Positions 34,856 to 43,538 of a stretch of 64,000 nucleotides of DNA are shown in pieces. Location of the stretch: the NCBI RefSeq assembly GCF_037153975.1, contig NZ_JBBAYJ010000005.1, positions 107,312-171,311 of the forward strand, read 5' to 3'. The first letter of the stretch is position 1, and each line of letters begins with the position of its first letter. The notes below the pieces were generated by a model. It searched no databases. It saw only the letters and a program-made list of their open reading frames with translations, and was not told the origin of the DNA. The DNA comes from Aquipuribacter sp. SD81. Lineage in GTDB: Bacteria > Actinomycetota > Actinomycetes > Actinomycetales > JBBAYJ01. The position numbers and the translations under genes were made by a program.

Positions 34856-34880
34856 CGTGGCGCGCACCCGGTGCGCCACG
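34856..34880. terminator. Hairpin between the SARP and methyltransferase genes
   Basis: CGTGGCGC (34856-34863) pairs with GCGCCACG (34873-34880) around a 9-nt loop; an alternative register pairs the loop-proximal GCGCAC with GTGCGC. It follows the SARP stop by 22 bp. Confidence 0.45.
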
Positions 34881-34901
34881 ACACCCCGGGAGGGACCGAC
34901 C

Positions 34902-35834
34902 GTGCACGACCACCGCCACGACATCTACCTGACCGACGCGGGCCTGGAGACGGAGCTGCTGTTCCTCGACGGGCGCGACCTGCCCGACTTCGCCTCGTTC
35001 CCGCTGCTCGACGAGCCGGCCGGACGCGAGCGCCTCGTCGGCTACTACCGCGACTTCGTCGCCCTGGCCGACGGCCTCGGAGTCGGGGCGGTCCTCGAGA
35101 CCCCGACGTGGCGGGCCTCCGCCGACTGGGGCGCCCGGCTCGGGGTCGACGCCGAGGCCCTCGCCCGCCTCAACGCCGACGCCGTCGCCGTGCTGCGCGA
35201 GGCGGTCGACGCCGTGCGGCCGTCGGTCGACGTCGTCGTGTCCGGCAACCTCGGGCCGCGTGGCGACGGGTACCTCGTCGAGCAGCGGATGGACGTCGAC
35301 GAGGCCGCCGCCTACCACCGCCCGCAGGTCGAGGCGCTCGCCGGCGCGGGGGCCGACCGGATCGCCGTCGTCACGGTGACCTACGCGGAGGAGGGCGCCG
35401 GTGTCGCCCGCGCCGCGGCCGCCGTCGGGGTGCCGGTCCTCGTCTCGTTCACCGTCGAGACCGACGGTCGCCTTCCCTCCGGCCAGCCGCTCGCCGACGC
35501 GGTGGCGCAGGTCGACCGGCTCACGGACGGCTACCCGACCGGCTACGGGGTCAACTGCGCGCATCCCGACCACGTGCACGACGCCCTCGACGGCCTCGGT
35601 GACCAGGCCGAGCGCGTCCACCTCTTCCGGGCGAACGCGTCGCGGATGAGCCACGCGGAGCTCGACGAGGCCACCGAGCTGGACGACGGCGACCCGCTGG
35701 AGCTGGGCGCGCAGCTGGCGGACCTCCGCCGTCGCCACCCCCACCTCACGACCTTCGGCGGCTGCTGCGGCACCGACCTGCGCCACGTGCGCGCGGCCGG
35801 CAACGCCCTGACCGGCGCGGCCGTCGGCGCCTGA
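34902..35834 (+). CDS. mmuM: Homocysteine S-methyltransferase family protein
   Basis: A 310-residue zinc-dependent methyltransferase. It starts with LTDAGLETELLF, the usual opening (T/D-G-x-x-T/E), has the YGVNCAHPDHV block with the first zinc Cys (about residue 224) and the GGCCGTD pair near the C-terminus (about 285-291). Reaction for MmuM-type enzymes: methyl transfer from S-methylmethionine or SAM to homocysteine, giving methionine. All three zinc ligands are present. gggaggg lies 7-13 nt before the GTG. The gene has no metabolic neighbours here. Confidence 0.88.
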   Translation: MHDHRHDIYLTDAGLETELLFLDGRDLPDFASFPLLDEPAGRERLVGYYRDFVALADGLGVGAVLETPTWRASADWGARLGVDAEALARLNADAVAVLREAVDAVRPSVDVVVSGNLGPRGDGYLVEQRMDVDEAAAYHRPQVEALAGAGADRIAVVTVTYAEEGAGVARAAAAVGVPVLVSFTVETDGRLPSGQPLADAVAQVDRLTDGYPTGYGVNCAHPDHVHDALDGLGDQAERVHLFRANASRMSHAELDEATELDDGDPLELGAQLADLRRRHPHLTTFGGCCGTDLRHVRAAGNALTGAAVGA

Positions 35835-35872
35835 AGGGGCGACCCCGCCTCCGGCCGGAGAGCCCTCGGCAG

Positions 35873-37150
35873 TCAGCCGAGCGGGTCGCGGACCACCGGG
35901 CAGCTCATGCAGCGCGGTCCGCCGCGGCCGGAGCCGAGCTGGTCGCCGGGGATCTCCAGCACCTCGACGCCGGCCGCGCGCAGCCGGGCGTTGGTCTCGG
36001 TGTTGCGCTCGTACGCCACGACGACGCCGGGGGCGAGGGCGAGGGTGTTGTTGCCGTCGTCCCACTGCTCGCGCTCGGCCGTGACGGGGTCGAGGCCCGT
36101 GTCGACGAGCCGGATGCGCGCGAGCCCGAGGGCCTCCGCGGCCGCGGGCAGGAACGGCGCGACGGGCCCGAGGGCCAGCTCGACGGACTCCGGCGCCACG
36201 TGGGCGTCCGGCGTGCCGCCCGTGCCGGCGGCCGCTGTCAGCGGGTACGCCTGCAGCGTGCTCGCTATGTTCGGGTACACGACGACGGCGTCGCGGTCGA
36301 CCATCGTGCAGACGGTGTCGAGGTGCATGGTCGCGCGCTCCTGCGCGATGGGGACCGCGAGCACGGTGTGCGCGAGGCCGCGGCCCAGCACGATGCGCGC
36401 GAGGCGCTCGACCCCGGCGGGTGTCGTGCGCTCGCCGGTGCCGACCGCGAGCACGCCCGGGCCGACGACGAGCACGTCGCCGCCCTCGACGTGCTCCCAC
36501 TCCGGCCGGTACGCGACCGCCGTCCCGGCGAAGCGCGGGTGAAGGTCGTAGACGAGGCCGAGCAGGTGCGTCTCGCGGTCGCGGGCCGGCATGGCGAGGG
36601 ACGTGACCGCGACCTCGTCGCCGACCCACACGCTCGAGTCGCGCGTGAACAGCAGGTTCGGCAGCGGGTCCACGACGAACTCGTCGTCGGGCAGCAGCGT
36701 CGCGACGAGCCCGCGGCGGCTGGGCACCTCGTCGTTGCGCACGCCCGCCACGAGGGCCGTCGTGAGCGCGTCGGCGTCGAGGTCCGACAGGTACGCGTGC
36801 AGGTGCGCGCGGAGGGTGTCGCCGAGGCGCAGGCCGCTGCCGCTCGAGTCCGTGAGGGTGTCCGCGACGGCGCGCTCGCGGGCCAGCGGCTGCTCGAGCA
36901 CCTCGCGCAGCAGGTCGGTGAACAGGTGCACGCGGACCCCGCGCCCGCGCAAGGTGTCGGCGAAGGCGTCGTGCTCGGTCTGCGCCCGGTCCACCCACGG
37001 CAGCCCGTCGAACAGCAGCCGGTCGTTGTTGCGCGGCGTCAGCCGACGCAGCTCGGCACCGGGCCGGTGCAGGATCACCTCCCGCAGCGTGCCGACCTCG
37101 CTGTCGACGAACCCGCCCGTGCGCGTGCTGGTGGTGGTCACGCGGGCCAT
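35873..37150 (-). CDS. arcA: Arginine deiminase
   Basis: A 425-residue enzyme of the guanidino-group modifying superfamily. Visible sites: [18 protein letters not shown] near the N-terminus, [11 protein letters not shown], the catalytic HVEGGDVLV region with Glu and His (about 255-262), [10 protein letters not shown], and the catalytic Cys in [15 protein letters not shown] at the C-terminus. It converts arginine to citrulline and ammonia. The other genes of the deiminase pathway (arcB, arcC, arcD) are absent here, so it may serve acid or nitrogen balance alone. ATG 37150 is chosen; GTG 37168 would add six residues. Confidence 0.94.
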   Translation of the reverse strand: MARVTTTSTRTGGFVDSEVGTLREVILHRPGAELRRLTPRNNDRLLFDGLPWVDRAQTEHDAFADTLRGRGVRVHLFTDLLREVLEQPLARERAVADTLTDSSGSGLRLGDTLRAHLHAYLSDLDADALTTALVAGVRNDEVPSRRGLVATLLPDDEFVVDPLPNLLFTRDSSVWVGDEVAVTSLAMPARDRETHLLGLVYDLHPRFAGTAVAYRPEWEHVEGGDVLVVGPGVLAVGTGERTTPAGVERLARIVLGRGLAHTVLAVPIAQERATMHLDTVCTMVDRDAVVVYPNIASTLQAYPLTAAAGTGGTPDAHVAPESVELALGPVAPFLPAAAEALGLARIRLVDTGLDPVTAEREQWDDGNNTLALAPGVVVAYERNTETNARLRAAGVEVLEIPGDQLGSGRGGPRCMSCPVVRDPLG

Positions 37151-37207
37151 CGAACCACCCGGGCGCACGTGGTCATGCGGTCCGCGTCCGGTCCCGGCGT
37201 CGCAGGC

Positions 37208-37726
37208 TCAGTGGGCGGTGAGGTCGCGGGCCCGCCACACCACATCCGCCTCGGGCCGTCCGTCGGGGTCCGCGTCGACCCGGACGACCCGGAACCCCTC
37301 CCGCTCGTAGAACGCGGCCGCTCGCGTGTTCCCGGCGAAGTGCTCCAGCAGCAGCCGGGGGGTGCCAGCGGGCACGCGCCCGGCGACCGCCCGCAGCAGC
37401 GCCGACCCGAGACCATGACCCCGCGACCCCGGTTCCACGTACAGCTTCCACACCACCACGTCCCCGTCGACGCGTCCCGTCTCGGCCATCGCCGACACGC
37501 GACCCTCCGCGGTGGGTCGGGGGACGGAGTCGACGACCAGCAGCCCGCCCGACCCGGCCGCCGAGCGGAGCCGCTCCTCGGTCCACCACGTCCGCAGCTG
37601 GGCCGCGGCCGCCTCGGCGCCCAGCACCGGCGTGTAGTGGGCGACCACGGTGCGACGGCCGAGGTCGAGGACGGCCGGGACGTCCGCGGGCGTCGCCACC
37701 CGCACCGCCGCGGCAGCCGGGGTCAC
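37208..37726 (-). CDS. GNAT family N-acetyltransferase
   Basis: A 172-residue GNAT. The opening VRVATPADVPAVLDLGRRTV is the N-terminal strand-helix; the acetyl-CoA loop is SRGHGLGSALLRAV (Q/R-x-x-G-x-G/A type, about residue 108), and the C-terminal NTRAAAFYEREGFRVVRV is motif B. Substrate unknown. Its GTG overlaps the stop codon of larC (GTGA), so it is the third gene of a larB-larC-GNAT operon; a role in that pathway is not known. Confidence 0.88.
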   Translation of the reverse strand: MTPAAAAVRVATPADVPAVLDLGRRTVVAHYTPVLGAEAAAAQLRTWWTEERLRSAAGSGGLLVVDSVPRPTAEGRVSAMAETGRVDGDVVVWKLYVEPGSRGHGLGSALLRAVAGRVPAGTPRLLLEHFAGNTRAAAFYEREGFRVVRVDADPDGRPEADVVWRARDLTAH

Positions 37727-38949
37727 CCCGTGTGCTCCTGCGCGAGCGCCGCCGCGCGCGCGAGCACGACCTTGGCCGGCGCCCCGGTGCGGGCGGCGGC
37801 GACGGCGACGTCCTCCCACTCCGGCTGCACGTTGACGACCCGGCCGTCGAGCCACGCGCGCTTCACGCGGACCCGGTCGCTCGTGCCGTCGGCCGCGTCG
37901 ACCGTCACCTCGACCTCGTCACGGGGCAGGGCGTGCTTGGCGACTGCCTGCACGCGCATGCCGATGGCACTGGTCTCCCGGGCCACGACGTCGCGCACCG
38001 CGCTCGCGCGCTCGGGGTCGCTCAGCACGTGCAGCGTGTGGGCGGGACGGCCCTTCTTCATGAGGATCGGCGTGAGCCACGCGTCGGAGGCCCCCGCCTC
38101 GAGCAGGCACGCGAGCACGCGCGGCCACAGCCGCGGGTCGAGGTCGTCGACGTTCGTGCTCGTGACGAGCGCGACGTCGACACCGGTGTCGCCGAGCGGG
38201 CCGACCGGGGCGCCGAGCACGACCCGGAGCGCGCCGAAGCGGCCGGGCGTCTCGCGCGTCCCGGCGCCGGCGCCCAGCGCGGCCGGTCGCAGCGGCGGCA
38301 GCGGGCCCCACGAGTCCGCGAGCGTCGCGAGCAGCGCCATCCCCGTCGGGGTGCACGTCTCGCCCGCGCCCGGCCCGGCGAGCACCGGCGCGCCGGCCGC
38401 CGTCGCGAGGTGCAGGACCGCCGGCACCGGGGCTGGCACGCGGCCGTGCCCGAGCGTGCCCGCCGCGTCCTCGGCGTCGCTCGACCCGCCCACGCCGACC
38501 GGGGTGCACACGACGCGGGAGACGCCGAGGGCGTGCAGGGCGGCGCACACCCCGACGACGTCGCCGACCGAGTCGTGCGCGCCGACCTCGTGGAAGTGCA
38601 CGCGGTCGACGTCGCTGCCGTGGATCTCGGCCTCCGCGGCGGCGAGCGCGGCGAAGACGGCCGTGGCCGTGTCCCGGACCCGCCCGTGCAGCGGGGCCGT
38701 CGCGAGCGCCCGCTTGATGTCGGCCCAGCGACGGTCCGGGCCGGAGCGGGCGTCGTCGGCGTCGGGGACCACCTCGGCGCGGGCGACCCGGAAGCCGTCG
38801 CGCACCTCGTGCCGGAACACGACGTCGGCGGGCACGACCGCGCGGACCGCGGCCCGGACGGCCGTCTCGTCCGCCCCGGCGTCCCACAGGGCGGCGAGCA
38901 GCATGTCGCCCGCGGCCCCCCGACCGGCGTCGACCCACAGCGTCGTCAC
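37723..38949 (-). CDS. larC: Nickel pincer cofactor biosynthesis protein LarC
   Basis: A 408-residue protein. The N-terminal block WVDAGRGAAGDMLLAALWDAG and the central HFHEVGAHDSVGDVVGVCAAL are LarC hallmarks, as are VVCTPVGVGG and the C-terminal metal-insertion region (TNVDDLDPRLWPRVLACLLEAGASDAW ... PILMKKGRPAH). LarC is the CTP-dependent nickel insertase that completes the nickel-pincer nucleotide. Here it is one continuous chain, unlike the Lactiplantibacillus case where larC1 and larC2 are joined by a frameshift. The GTG start overlaps the larB stop, and the stop overlaps the GNAT gene. Confidence 0.93.
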   Translation of the reverse strand: MTTLWVDAGRGAAGDMLLAALWDAGADETAVRAAVRAVVPADVVFRHEVRDGFRVARAEVVPDADDARSGPDRRWADIKRALATAPLHGRVRDTATAVFAALAAAEAEIHGSDVDRVHFHEVGAHDSVGDVVGVCAALHALGVSRVVCTPVGVGGSSDAEDAAGTLGHGRVPAPVPAVLHLATAAGAPVLAGPGAGETCTPTGMALLATLADSWGPLPPLRPAALGAGAGTRETPGRFGALRVVLGAPVGPLGDTGVDVALVTSTNVDDLDPRLWPRVLACLLEAGASDAWLTPILMKKGRPAHTLHVLSDPERASAVRDVVARETSAIGMRVQAVAKHALPRDEVEVTVDAADGTSDRVRVKRAWLDGRVVNVQPEWEDVAVAAARTGAPAKVVLARAAALAQEHTG

Positions 38950-39665
38950 GTCGACCGAGCCTGGCCGCCGCGGGCGGCGCGTGCCACCCGTGCCGCGTGG
39001 ACCCCTGCGCCGTAGCCGTTGTCGACGTTGACGACGACGACGCCCGGCGCGCACGAGTTGAGCATCGACAGCACGGCCGCGAGCCCGCCGGCACCGGTGC
39101 CGTAGCCGACCGACGTCGGCACCCCCACGAGCGGCACCCCCACGAGGCCGGCGACCACCGACGGCAGCGCTCCCTCCATGCCGGCCACCACCACGAGGCA
39201 GTCGGCGTCGGCGAGGCGGTCGCGGACGGCCATGAGGCGGTGGATGCCGGCGACGCCGACGTCGTCGACCCGGTCGACGCCTGCGCCGTGCACCGCGACG
39301 GTGACGGCGGCCTCGGCGGCGACCGGCCCGTCGGACGTGCCAGCGGCGACGACCCGGACGAGCCCTCGAGGTGCGGGCAGCGGGCCGAGGACCGCCGTGC
39401 GGGCGACGCGGTCGACGTCGGCGTCGGCGAGCTGGGCGGCCACGTGGTCGAGCGCCTCGGGCGCGAGCCGCGTGGCGAGCACCGCCGTGTCCGGGTGCGC
39501 GGTGTGCAGCGTGCGGAGGATCTCGACGACCTGCTCCGGGGTCTTGCCGGCTCCGAAGACCACCTCCGGGTCACCGGTGCGGGCGCGGCGGTCGACGTCG
39601 ATGCGGCTGTGGCCGAGGTCGACGGCCGGGCCGGGGGAGGACGGGACGGGTTCGCGGGGCGGCAC
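38946..39665 (-). CDS. larB: Nickel pincer cofactor biosynthesis protein LarB
   Basis: A 239-residue protein of the AIR-carboxylase-like LarB family. Typical blocks: RTGDPEVVFGAGKTPEQVVEIL (about residues 28-49), VVAAGTSDGPVAAEAA, GVAGIHRLMA, the NMEGA-like VVVAGMEGALPSVVAGLV and GVPTSVGYGTGAGGLAAVLSMLNSCAPGV. LarB carboxylates and hydrolyses nicotinic acid adenine dinucleotide as the first step. LarE, which transfers sulfur, and any LarA-type enzyme are not in this window. The GTG at 39665 is 7 nt after a TACCCT element. Confidence 0.93.
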   Translation of the reverse strand: MPPREPVPSSPGPAVDLGHSRIDVDRRARTGDPEVVFGAGKTPEQVVEILRTLHTAHPDTAVLATRLAPEALDHVAAQLADADVDRVARTAVLGPLPAPRGLVRVVAAGTSDGPVAAEAAVTVAVHGAGVDRVDDVGVAGIHRLMAVRDRLADADCLVVVAGMEGALPSVVAGLVGVPLVGVPTSVGYGTGAGGLAAVLSMLNSCAPGVVVVNVDNGYGAGVHAARVARAARGGQARST

Positions 39666-39672
39666 GGCGCGA

Positions 39673-39678
39673 AGGGTA
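39673..39678 (-). promoter_or_regulatory. -10 element TACCCT, leaderless start of larB
   Basis: On the minus strand TACCCT ends 7 nt before the larB GTG. It lies back to back with the promoter of the divergent HTH_34/ABC operon. Confidence 0.45.
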
Positions 39679-39693
39679 GGTCGACGGGGACAC

Positions 39694-39723
39694 TTGCTGC
39701 CGCCGAGCACTTTGCGGTACAAA
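39694..39723 (+). promoter_or_regulatory. Putative promoter of the HTH_34/ABC operon
   Basis: TTGCTG (39694-39699) and TACAAA (39718-39723) are 18 nt apart. The region is AT-richer than its surroundings. The first arm-like motif (39707-39720) falls between the two boxes, so a bound repressor could block polymerase. Confidence 0.4.
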
Positions 39724-39750
39724 CTCCAAGTGCTTTGCACCGCAAAGCAC
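39707..39750. promoter_or_regulatory. Operator-like palindromes upstream of the HTH_34/ABC operon
   Basis: A perfect inverted repeat, GTGCTTTGC (39730-39738) and GCAAAGCAC (39742-39750) with a 3-nt centre, follows a half-site of the same type, GCACTTTGCGGT (39707-39718). AT-rich repeated words in this 75% GC context, placed 20 bp before the operon start, suggest binding sites of the HTH_34 regulator encoded as the second gene. Confidence 0.7.
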
Positions 39751-39770
39751 CGACGAGCGGAGGAGCCCAC

Positions 39771-40475
39771 GTGGACCGCACCGAGGACCGCACCACGGCC
39801 GCGGCCGGCGAGACGCCGGGCCACGACACCGCCGAGCCCGCCCCCGCCGACATGCTCGCGCTCGTGCAGGCCGAGCAGGCGCGCGTGGCGGCAGCGTTCC
39901 GGCCCGACGAGCGGCTGCTCTTCGGCGCGTGGGGGACGGCGTGGCTCGTCGGCTTCCTGCTCATGTGGGCCGGCTCCCCGCTGCGCGAGGGCGGGCCGCT
40001 CGTCGCGGTGCCGGGGGTCGTCGTCGGGGTCGCCTTCTTCCTGCTGCTGCTGTCCGCCGGCGTCGTGACGGCCGTGCACTCCACGCGCGCGGGCCGCGGG
40101 CTGCGCGGCGCGTCGAGCCGCGTGGGGGCCATGTACGGCTGGGGCTGGTTCCTCGGCTTCGCGAGCCTCCCGCTCGTCGTGCTGTCGGCGGACCGGCTCG
40201 GCGCGCCGCCCGAGGTGGCCGCCCTGCTGTGGCCCGCGCTGTCCGGCCTCGTCGTCGGGCTGCTGTACATCGGCGGCGGCGCGGCCTGGGACGACCCCAC
40301 CCAGTTCGCCATCGGCGCGTGGATCCTCGTCACGACGGGCCTCGGCTGCCTGCTCGGGCTGCCCGGCCTCTACCTCGTCATGGCGCTCGCCGGCGGGGGC
40401 GGCTTCCTCGCGGCCGCCGCGTGGTTCGCCCTCCGGCGGCGCCGGTACGCGGCGGTCCCGGCGGAGCGGGTGTGA
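39771..40475 (+). CDS. Membrane protein, first gene of an HTH_34/ABC transporter operon
   Basis: A 234-residue protein with a 45-residue cytoplasmic N-terminus containing a short helix (ADMLALVQAEQARVAAAF) and about six predicted helices (52-70, 78-100, 122-140, 150-172, 178-195 and 197-212). I do not recognise a named domain. In actinobacteria such genes commonly precede HTH_34 regulators and ABC transporters, as here. GGAGG (gcggaggagcc) precedes the GTG. It overlaps the regulator gene by GTGA. Confidence 0.7.
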   Translation: MDRTEDRTTAAAGETPGHDTAEPAPADMLALVQAEQARVAAAFRPDERLLFGAWGTAWLVGFLLMWAGSPLREGGPLVAVPGVVVGVAFFLLLLSAGVVTAVHSTRAGRGLRGASSRVGAMYGWGWFLGFASLPLVVLSADRLGAPPEVAALLWPALSGLVVGLLYIGGGAAWDDPTQFAIGAWILVTTGLGCLLGLPGLYLVMALAGGGGFLAAAAWFALRRRRYAAVPAERV

Positions 40476-40837
40476 GCGCCGACGCCGACGCGCGCCCGCT
40501 CGCGCTCGACCCCGTCATCCACGCCCAGGCACGGCTGCGCCTCACGACCACGCTCGCGTCGCTGCGCGAGGGCGACCGGATCGCCTTCCCGCGCGTGCAG
40601 GAGGTGCTCGAGATGACCGCGGGCAACCTCGCGACGCACCTGCGCAGGCTCGAGGACGCCGGCTACGTCGAGGTGACGAAGACCCACCGCGGTCGCTCAC
40701 CCGTCACCTACCTCGCCCTGACCCGCCGCGGCCGCCGCGCCTACGAGGACTACCTCGAGGCGCTGCGGGCGCTGCTGGAGCCCCCCGCCGCCGCGGTGAC
40801 CGCCGTCGACGGCCCCCCGACCGAGGAGGACCTTTGA
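40472..40837 (+). CDS. Winged-helix transcriptional regulator, HTH_34 type
   Basis: A 121-residue DNA-binding protein. LDPVIHAQARLRLTTTLASL is the typical opening of the PF13601 (HTH_34) group; the recognition segment is LEMTAGNLATHLRRLEDAGYV, and the wing is KTHRGRSPVTYLALT. These regulators act as dimers on palindromes. It is embedded between the membrane protein and the ABC genes with start/stop overlaps on both sides (GTGA, TTGA), so it is likely to control its own operon through the 39707-39750 sites. Confidence 0.9.
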   Translation: MSADADARPLALDPVIHAQARLRLTTTLASLREGDRIAFPRVQEVLEMTAGNLATHLRRLEDAGYVEVTKTHRGRSPVTYLALTRRGRRAYEDYLEALRALLEPPAAAVTAVDGPPTEEDL

Positions 40838-41763
40838 CCACGACCACCGCGCGGTGGGAGGGCGTGACCCGGCGCTTCGGTGCGGTGCTCGCGCTCGACG
40901 ACGTGACGCTGGAGGTGCCGCAGGGCCAGCTGCTCGGCCTGCTCGGGCCCAACGGCGCCGGCAAGACGACGCTGCTCAGCCTGCTCGTCGGGCAGCGGCG
41001 CCCCGACCGCGGCCGTGTCGAGCTCTTCGGCGGCGACCCGCGCGACCCCGCCCGCCGGCGCGCCCTCGGCAGCACCCCGCAGGAGACGGCGCTGCCCGCG
41101 ACGCTGCGCGTGCGGGAGGTCGTCGACCTCGTCGCCGCGCACTACGCCGACCCGCTGCCCGCGGCCGGGCTGCTCGACTCCCTCGGCCTCGCCGACGTCG
41201 CGCGGCGGCAGACGGGCGGGCTCTCGGGCGGGCAGCGGCGCCGGCTCGCGCTCGGCCTCGCCCTCGTCGGTCGCCCCCGCCTGCTCGTCCTCGACGAGCC
41301 GACCACCGGGCTCGACGTCGAGGCGCGGACGCTGCTGTGGGACCGGGTGCGGGAGTTCCACCGCGACGGCGGGACGGTCGTGCTCACGAGCCACTACCTC
41401 GGCGAGGTCGAGGCCCTCGCCGAGCGGGTCGTGGTGGTCGACCGCGGCCGTGTGCTCGTCGACGACCCGCTCGAGCAGGTCCTCGACCGCGTGCCCCAGC
41501 GGCTCGTCCGGCTCCGTGCGGCCGCCCTCCCCGCTCTCGCCGGCGCCACGCGCGTCGCCGACGAGGGCGACGGGCGCTGGGCGGTCTGGACGACCGACTC
41601 CGACGCGCTCGTGCGCGAGCTCGTCCGCGCCGACGTCGCCTTCCGCGACCTCACGGTCGCGCCCGCGTCCCTGGAGGAGGCGTTCCTCGCCCTCACCGGC
41701 GCTGCCGGCGCCTCGGACGGCGCCGCCACCGCACCCGTCACCCCCGCAGGAGCCCCCGCATGA
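40834..41763 (+). CDS. ABC transporter ATP-binding protein
   Basis: A 309-residue ATPase of the ABC-2/DrrA type. Walker [14 protein letters not shown] (about residues 38-50), Q-loop STPQETALP, signature LSGGQRRRLALGLAL, Walker [13 protein letters not shown] and the H-loop LTSHYLGEVEAL. The C-terminal 90 residues form the usual accessory domain of drug-export ATPases. It starts with TTG, which overlaps the previous TGA (TTGA) and is preceded by gaggagg. It pairs with the permease that overlaps its end. Confidence 0.94.
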   Translation: MTTTTARWEGVTRRFGAVLALDDVTLEVPQGQLLGLLGPNGAGKTTLLSLLVGQRRPDRGRVELFGGDPRDPARRRALGSTPQETALPATLRVREVVDLVAAHYADPLPAAGLLDSLGLADVARRQTGGLSGGQRRRLALGLALVGRPRLLVLDEPTTGLDVEARTLLWDRVREFHRDGGTVVLTSHYLGEVEALAERVVVVDRGRVLVDDPLEQVLDRVPQRLVRLRAAALPALAGATRVADEGDGRWAVWTTDSDALVRELVRADVAFRDLTVAPASLEEAFLALTGAAGASDGAATAPVTPAGAPA

Positions 41764-42527
41764 GCACCCTCGCGCCCGGCGCCGCCCGCCTCGCCGCGGT
41801 CCACGCCCGCTACCTCGCCGTGGAGACCCTCCGGGTGCCGATCGCGGTCGTCGGGACCGTCATGTTCCCGGTCCTGTCGATGCTGTTCTTCGTCGTCCCG
41901 TTCGCCGAGGTGAGCGGCGACCCCGTCGCCGCGACCGCCGCGACCGCGCAGCTCAGCCTCTTCGCGGTCTTCTCGGTGTGCCTGTTCACGTTCGGCGTCG
42001 GCGTGGCCGACGACCGCTCGACCCCGTGGGAGCCGTACGTGCGGACGCTCCCGGTCGGGGCGGGGCCGCGGGTGGCCGCCCGGCTCCTGACGGGCGTGCT
42101 GTTCGCCCTGCTCGGGCTGCTGCCCCTGCTGCTCGTGGCTGCGCTCGCCACCGAGGCGGCCGTGACCCCGGGCCAGGTCGTCCTCGGCCTTGGCGCCCTC
42201 GCCGCGGCCGGCACCCCGCTGCTGCTCATGGGCATCGCGATCGGCTACGCGCTGCCGGTCAAGGCGGCGATCCCCGCCGCGCAGGTGCTGCTGTTCCCGC
42301 TCGCCTTCGGCGGCGGTCTGTTCCTGCCGCCGCAGTCGTTCCCCGGCTGGCTCGACGGCGTCTCGCTGCTCCTGCCGACCCGCGCCGGGCGCGACCTCGT
42401 CGTGGCCGCCACGACGGGCGGCGACGTGCCGGGCCACGTGCTGCCCGTCCTGCTGGTGTGGACGGCCGTGACGGCCGCCGTCGCGGTGTGGGCGTACCGG
42501 CGCGACGAGGGCCGTCGCTTCCGGTGA
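41760..42527 (+). CDS. ABC-2 type transporter permease
   Basis: A 255-residue permease with six predicted helices (about 22-45, 58-80, 102-128, 138-160, 168-190 and 225-245). The pattern (an amphipathic start, then FPVLSMLFFVVPF and the late hairpin LLFPLAFGGGLFLPP) is that of ABC-2 exporters. With the ATPase it should form a homodimeric half-transporter pair exporting a lipid, drug or peptide. ATG overlaps the ATPase stop (ATGA). Confidence 0.9.
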   Translation: MSTLAPGAARLAAVHARYLAVETLRVPIAVVGTVMFPVLSMLFFVVPFAEVSGDPVAATAATAQLSLFAVFSVCLFTFGVGVADDRSTPWEPYVRTLPVGAGPRVAARLLTGVLFALLGLLPLLLVAALATEAAVTPGQVVLGLGALAAAGTPLLLMGIAIGYALPVKAAIPAAQVLLFPLAFGGGLFLPPQSFPGWLDGVSLLLPTRAGRDLVVAATTGGDVPGHVLPVLLVWTAVTAAVAVWAYRRDEGRRFR

Positions 42528-42562
42528 GGCGGGACGGTCGCGGCCCCTCCCGGACCGTCCCC

Positions 42563-42568
42563 TAGCCT
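42563..42568 (+). promoter_or_regulatory. -10 element TAGCCT, leaderless start of pheA
   Basis: TAGCCT ends 7 nt before the GTG at 42576, giving pheA its own leaderless promoter after the ABC operon. Confidence 0.45.
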
Positions 42569-42575
42569 GCTGCGG

Positions 42576-43538
42576 GTGACGGCGGAGCCCGGCGAGCGCA
42601 TCGCCTACCTCGGACCGGCGGGCACCTTCACCGAGGCCGCGCTCGACCAGGCGCTCGCGGGCCGTGCGGCGGCAGCGGGCGGCCCCGCGGCGAAGGTGCC
42701 CATGGCGACCGTCGGGCGCTGCTTCGACGCGGTGCGCACCGGCGAGGCGGCCGCCGCCGTCGTCCCGATCGAGAACTCCCTCGAGGGCGGGGTCAACGCC
42801 ACCCTCGACGCGCTGAGCGCGAGCGACCCGCCGCTCGTCATCGTCGGCGAGCAGCTCGTGCCCGTGACGTTCGTGCTCGCCGCGCGGGAGGGCACGGAGC
42901 TCGCCGACGTGCACCGCGTCGCGAGCCACCCGCACGCCGAGGCCCAGTGCCGCGCGTGGCTGGCCGACACGCTGCCGGCCGTGACGGTGGAGCCCGCGAT
43001 GTCGACGGCGGCCGCGGCCGCGGGCCTCGCCCTCACCGCCGGGTCGAGCCCGGGGTACGACGCCGCGATCTGCGCGCCGTCGGCGGTCGAGCGCTACGGG
43101 CTCGCCACCCTCGCGACCGACATCGGCGACCGCCCCGCCACCACGCGCTTCGTCGTGGTGTCACGTCCGGGCACGGTGCCGGCGCCGACCGGCGCGGACC
43201 GCACGAGCATCGTCGCGTACCTGCGCGAGAACCACTCCGGGGCCCTGCTGGAGCTGCTGGAGCAGTTCGCCTCGCGCGGGGTCGACCTCACCCGCATCGA
43301 GTCGCGGCCCACGGGTGCGGGCTTCGGCGAGTACTGCTTCTCCATCGACCTCGACGGGCACGTCGCGGAGCCGCGCGTCGCCGAGGCGCTGCGCGGGCTG
43401 CGCCGGCTCAGCCCGTTCACGCGCTTCCTCGGCTCCTACCCCAAGGCCGACGGCCGGACCTCGCGCGTGCTGGACTGGACCGACGGCGACGCCTTCGACG
43501 ACGCCGAGCGCTGGCTCGCCGGGCTGCTCGGCGGCTGA
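42576..43538 (+). CDS. pheA: Prephenate dehydratase
   Basis: A 320-residue monofunctional enzyme. The N-terminal catalytic domain has IAYLGPAGTFTEAAL, VVPIENSLEGGVNATLD and the ATTRFVVVSRPG block that ends it (about residue 200). The ACT regulatory domain follows (about 208-290): GALLELLEQFASRGVDLTRIESRPT, with the ESRP motif for phenylalanine binding. It converts prephenate to phenylpyruvate for phenylalanine. The last 103 bp overlap the convergent YczE-like gene. Confidence 0.95.
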   Translation: MTAEPGERIAYLGPAGTFTEAALDQALAGRAAAAGGPAAKVPMATVGRCFDAVRTGEAAAAVVPIENSLEGGVNATLDALSASDPPLVIVGEQLVPVTFVLAAREGTELADVHRVASHPHAEAQCRAWLADTLPAVTVEPAMSTAAAAAGLALTAGSSPGYDAAICAPSAVERYGLATLATDIGDRPATTRFVVVSRPGTVPAPTGADRTSIVAYLRENHSGALLELLEQFASRGVDLTRIESRPTGAGFGEYCFSIDLDGHVAEPRVAEALRGLRRLSPFTRFLGSYPKADGRTSRVLDWTDGDAFDDAERWLAGLLGG

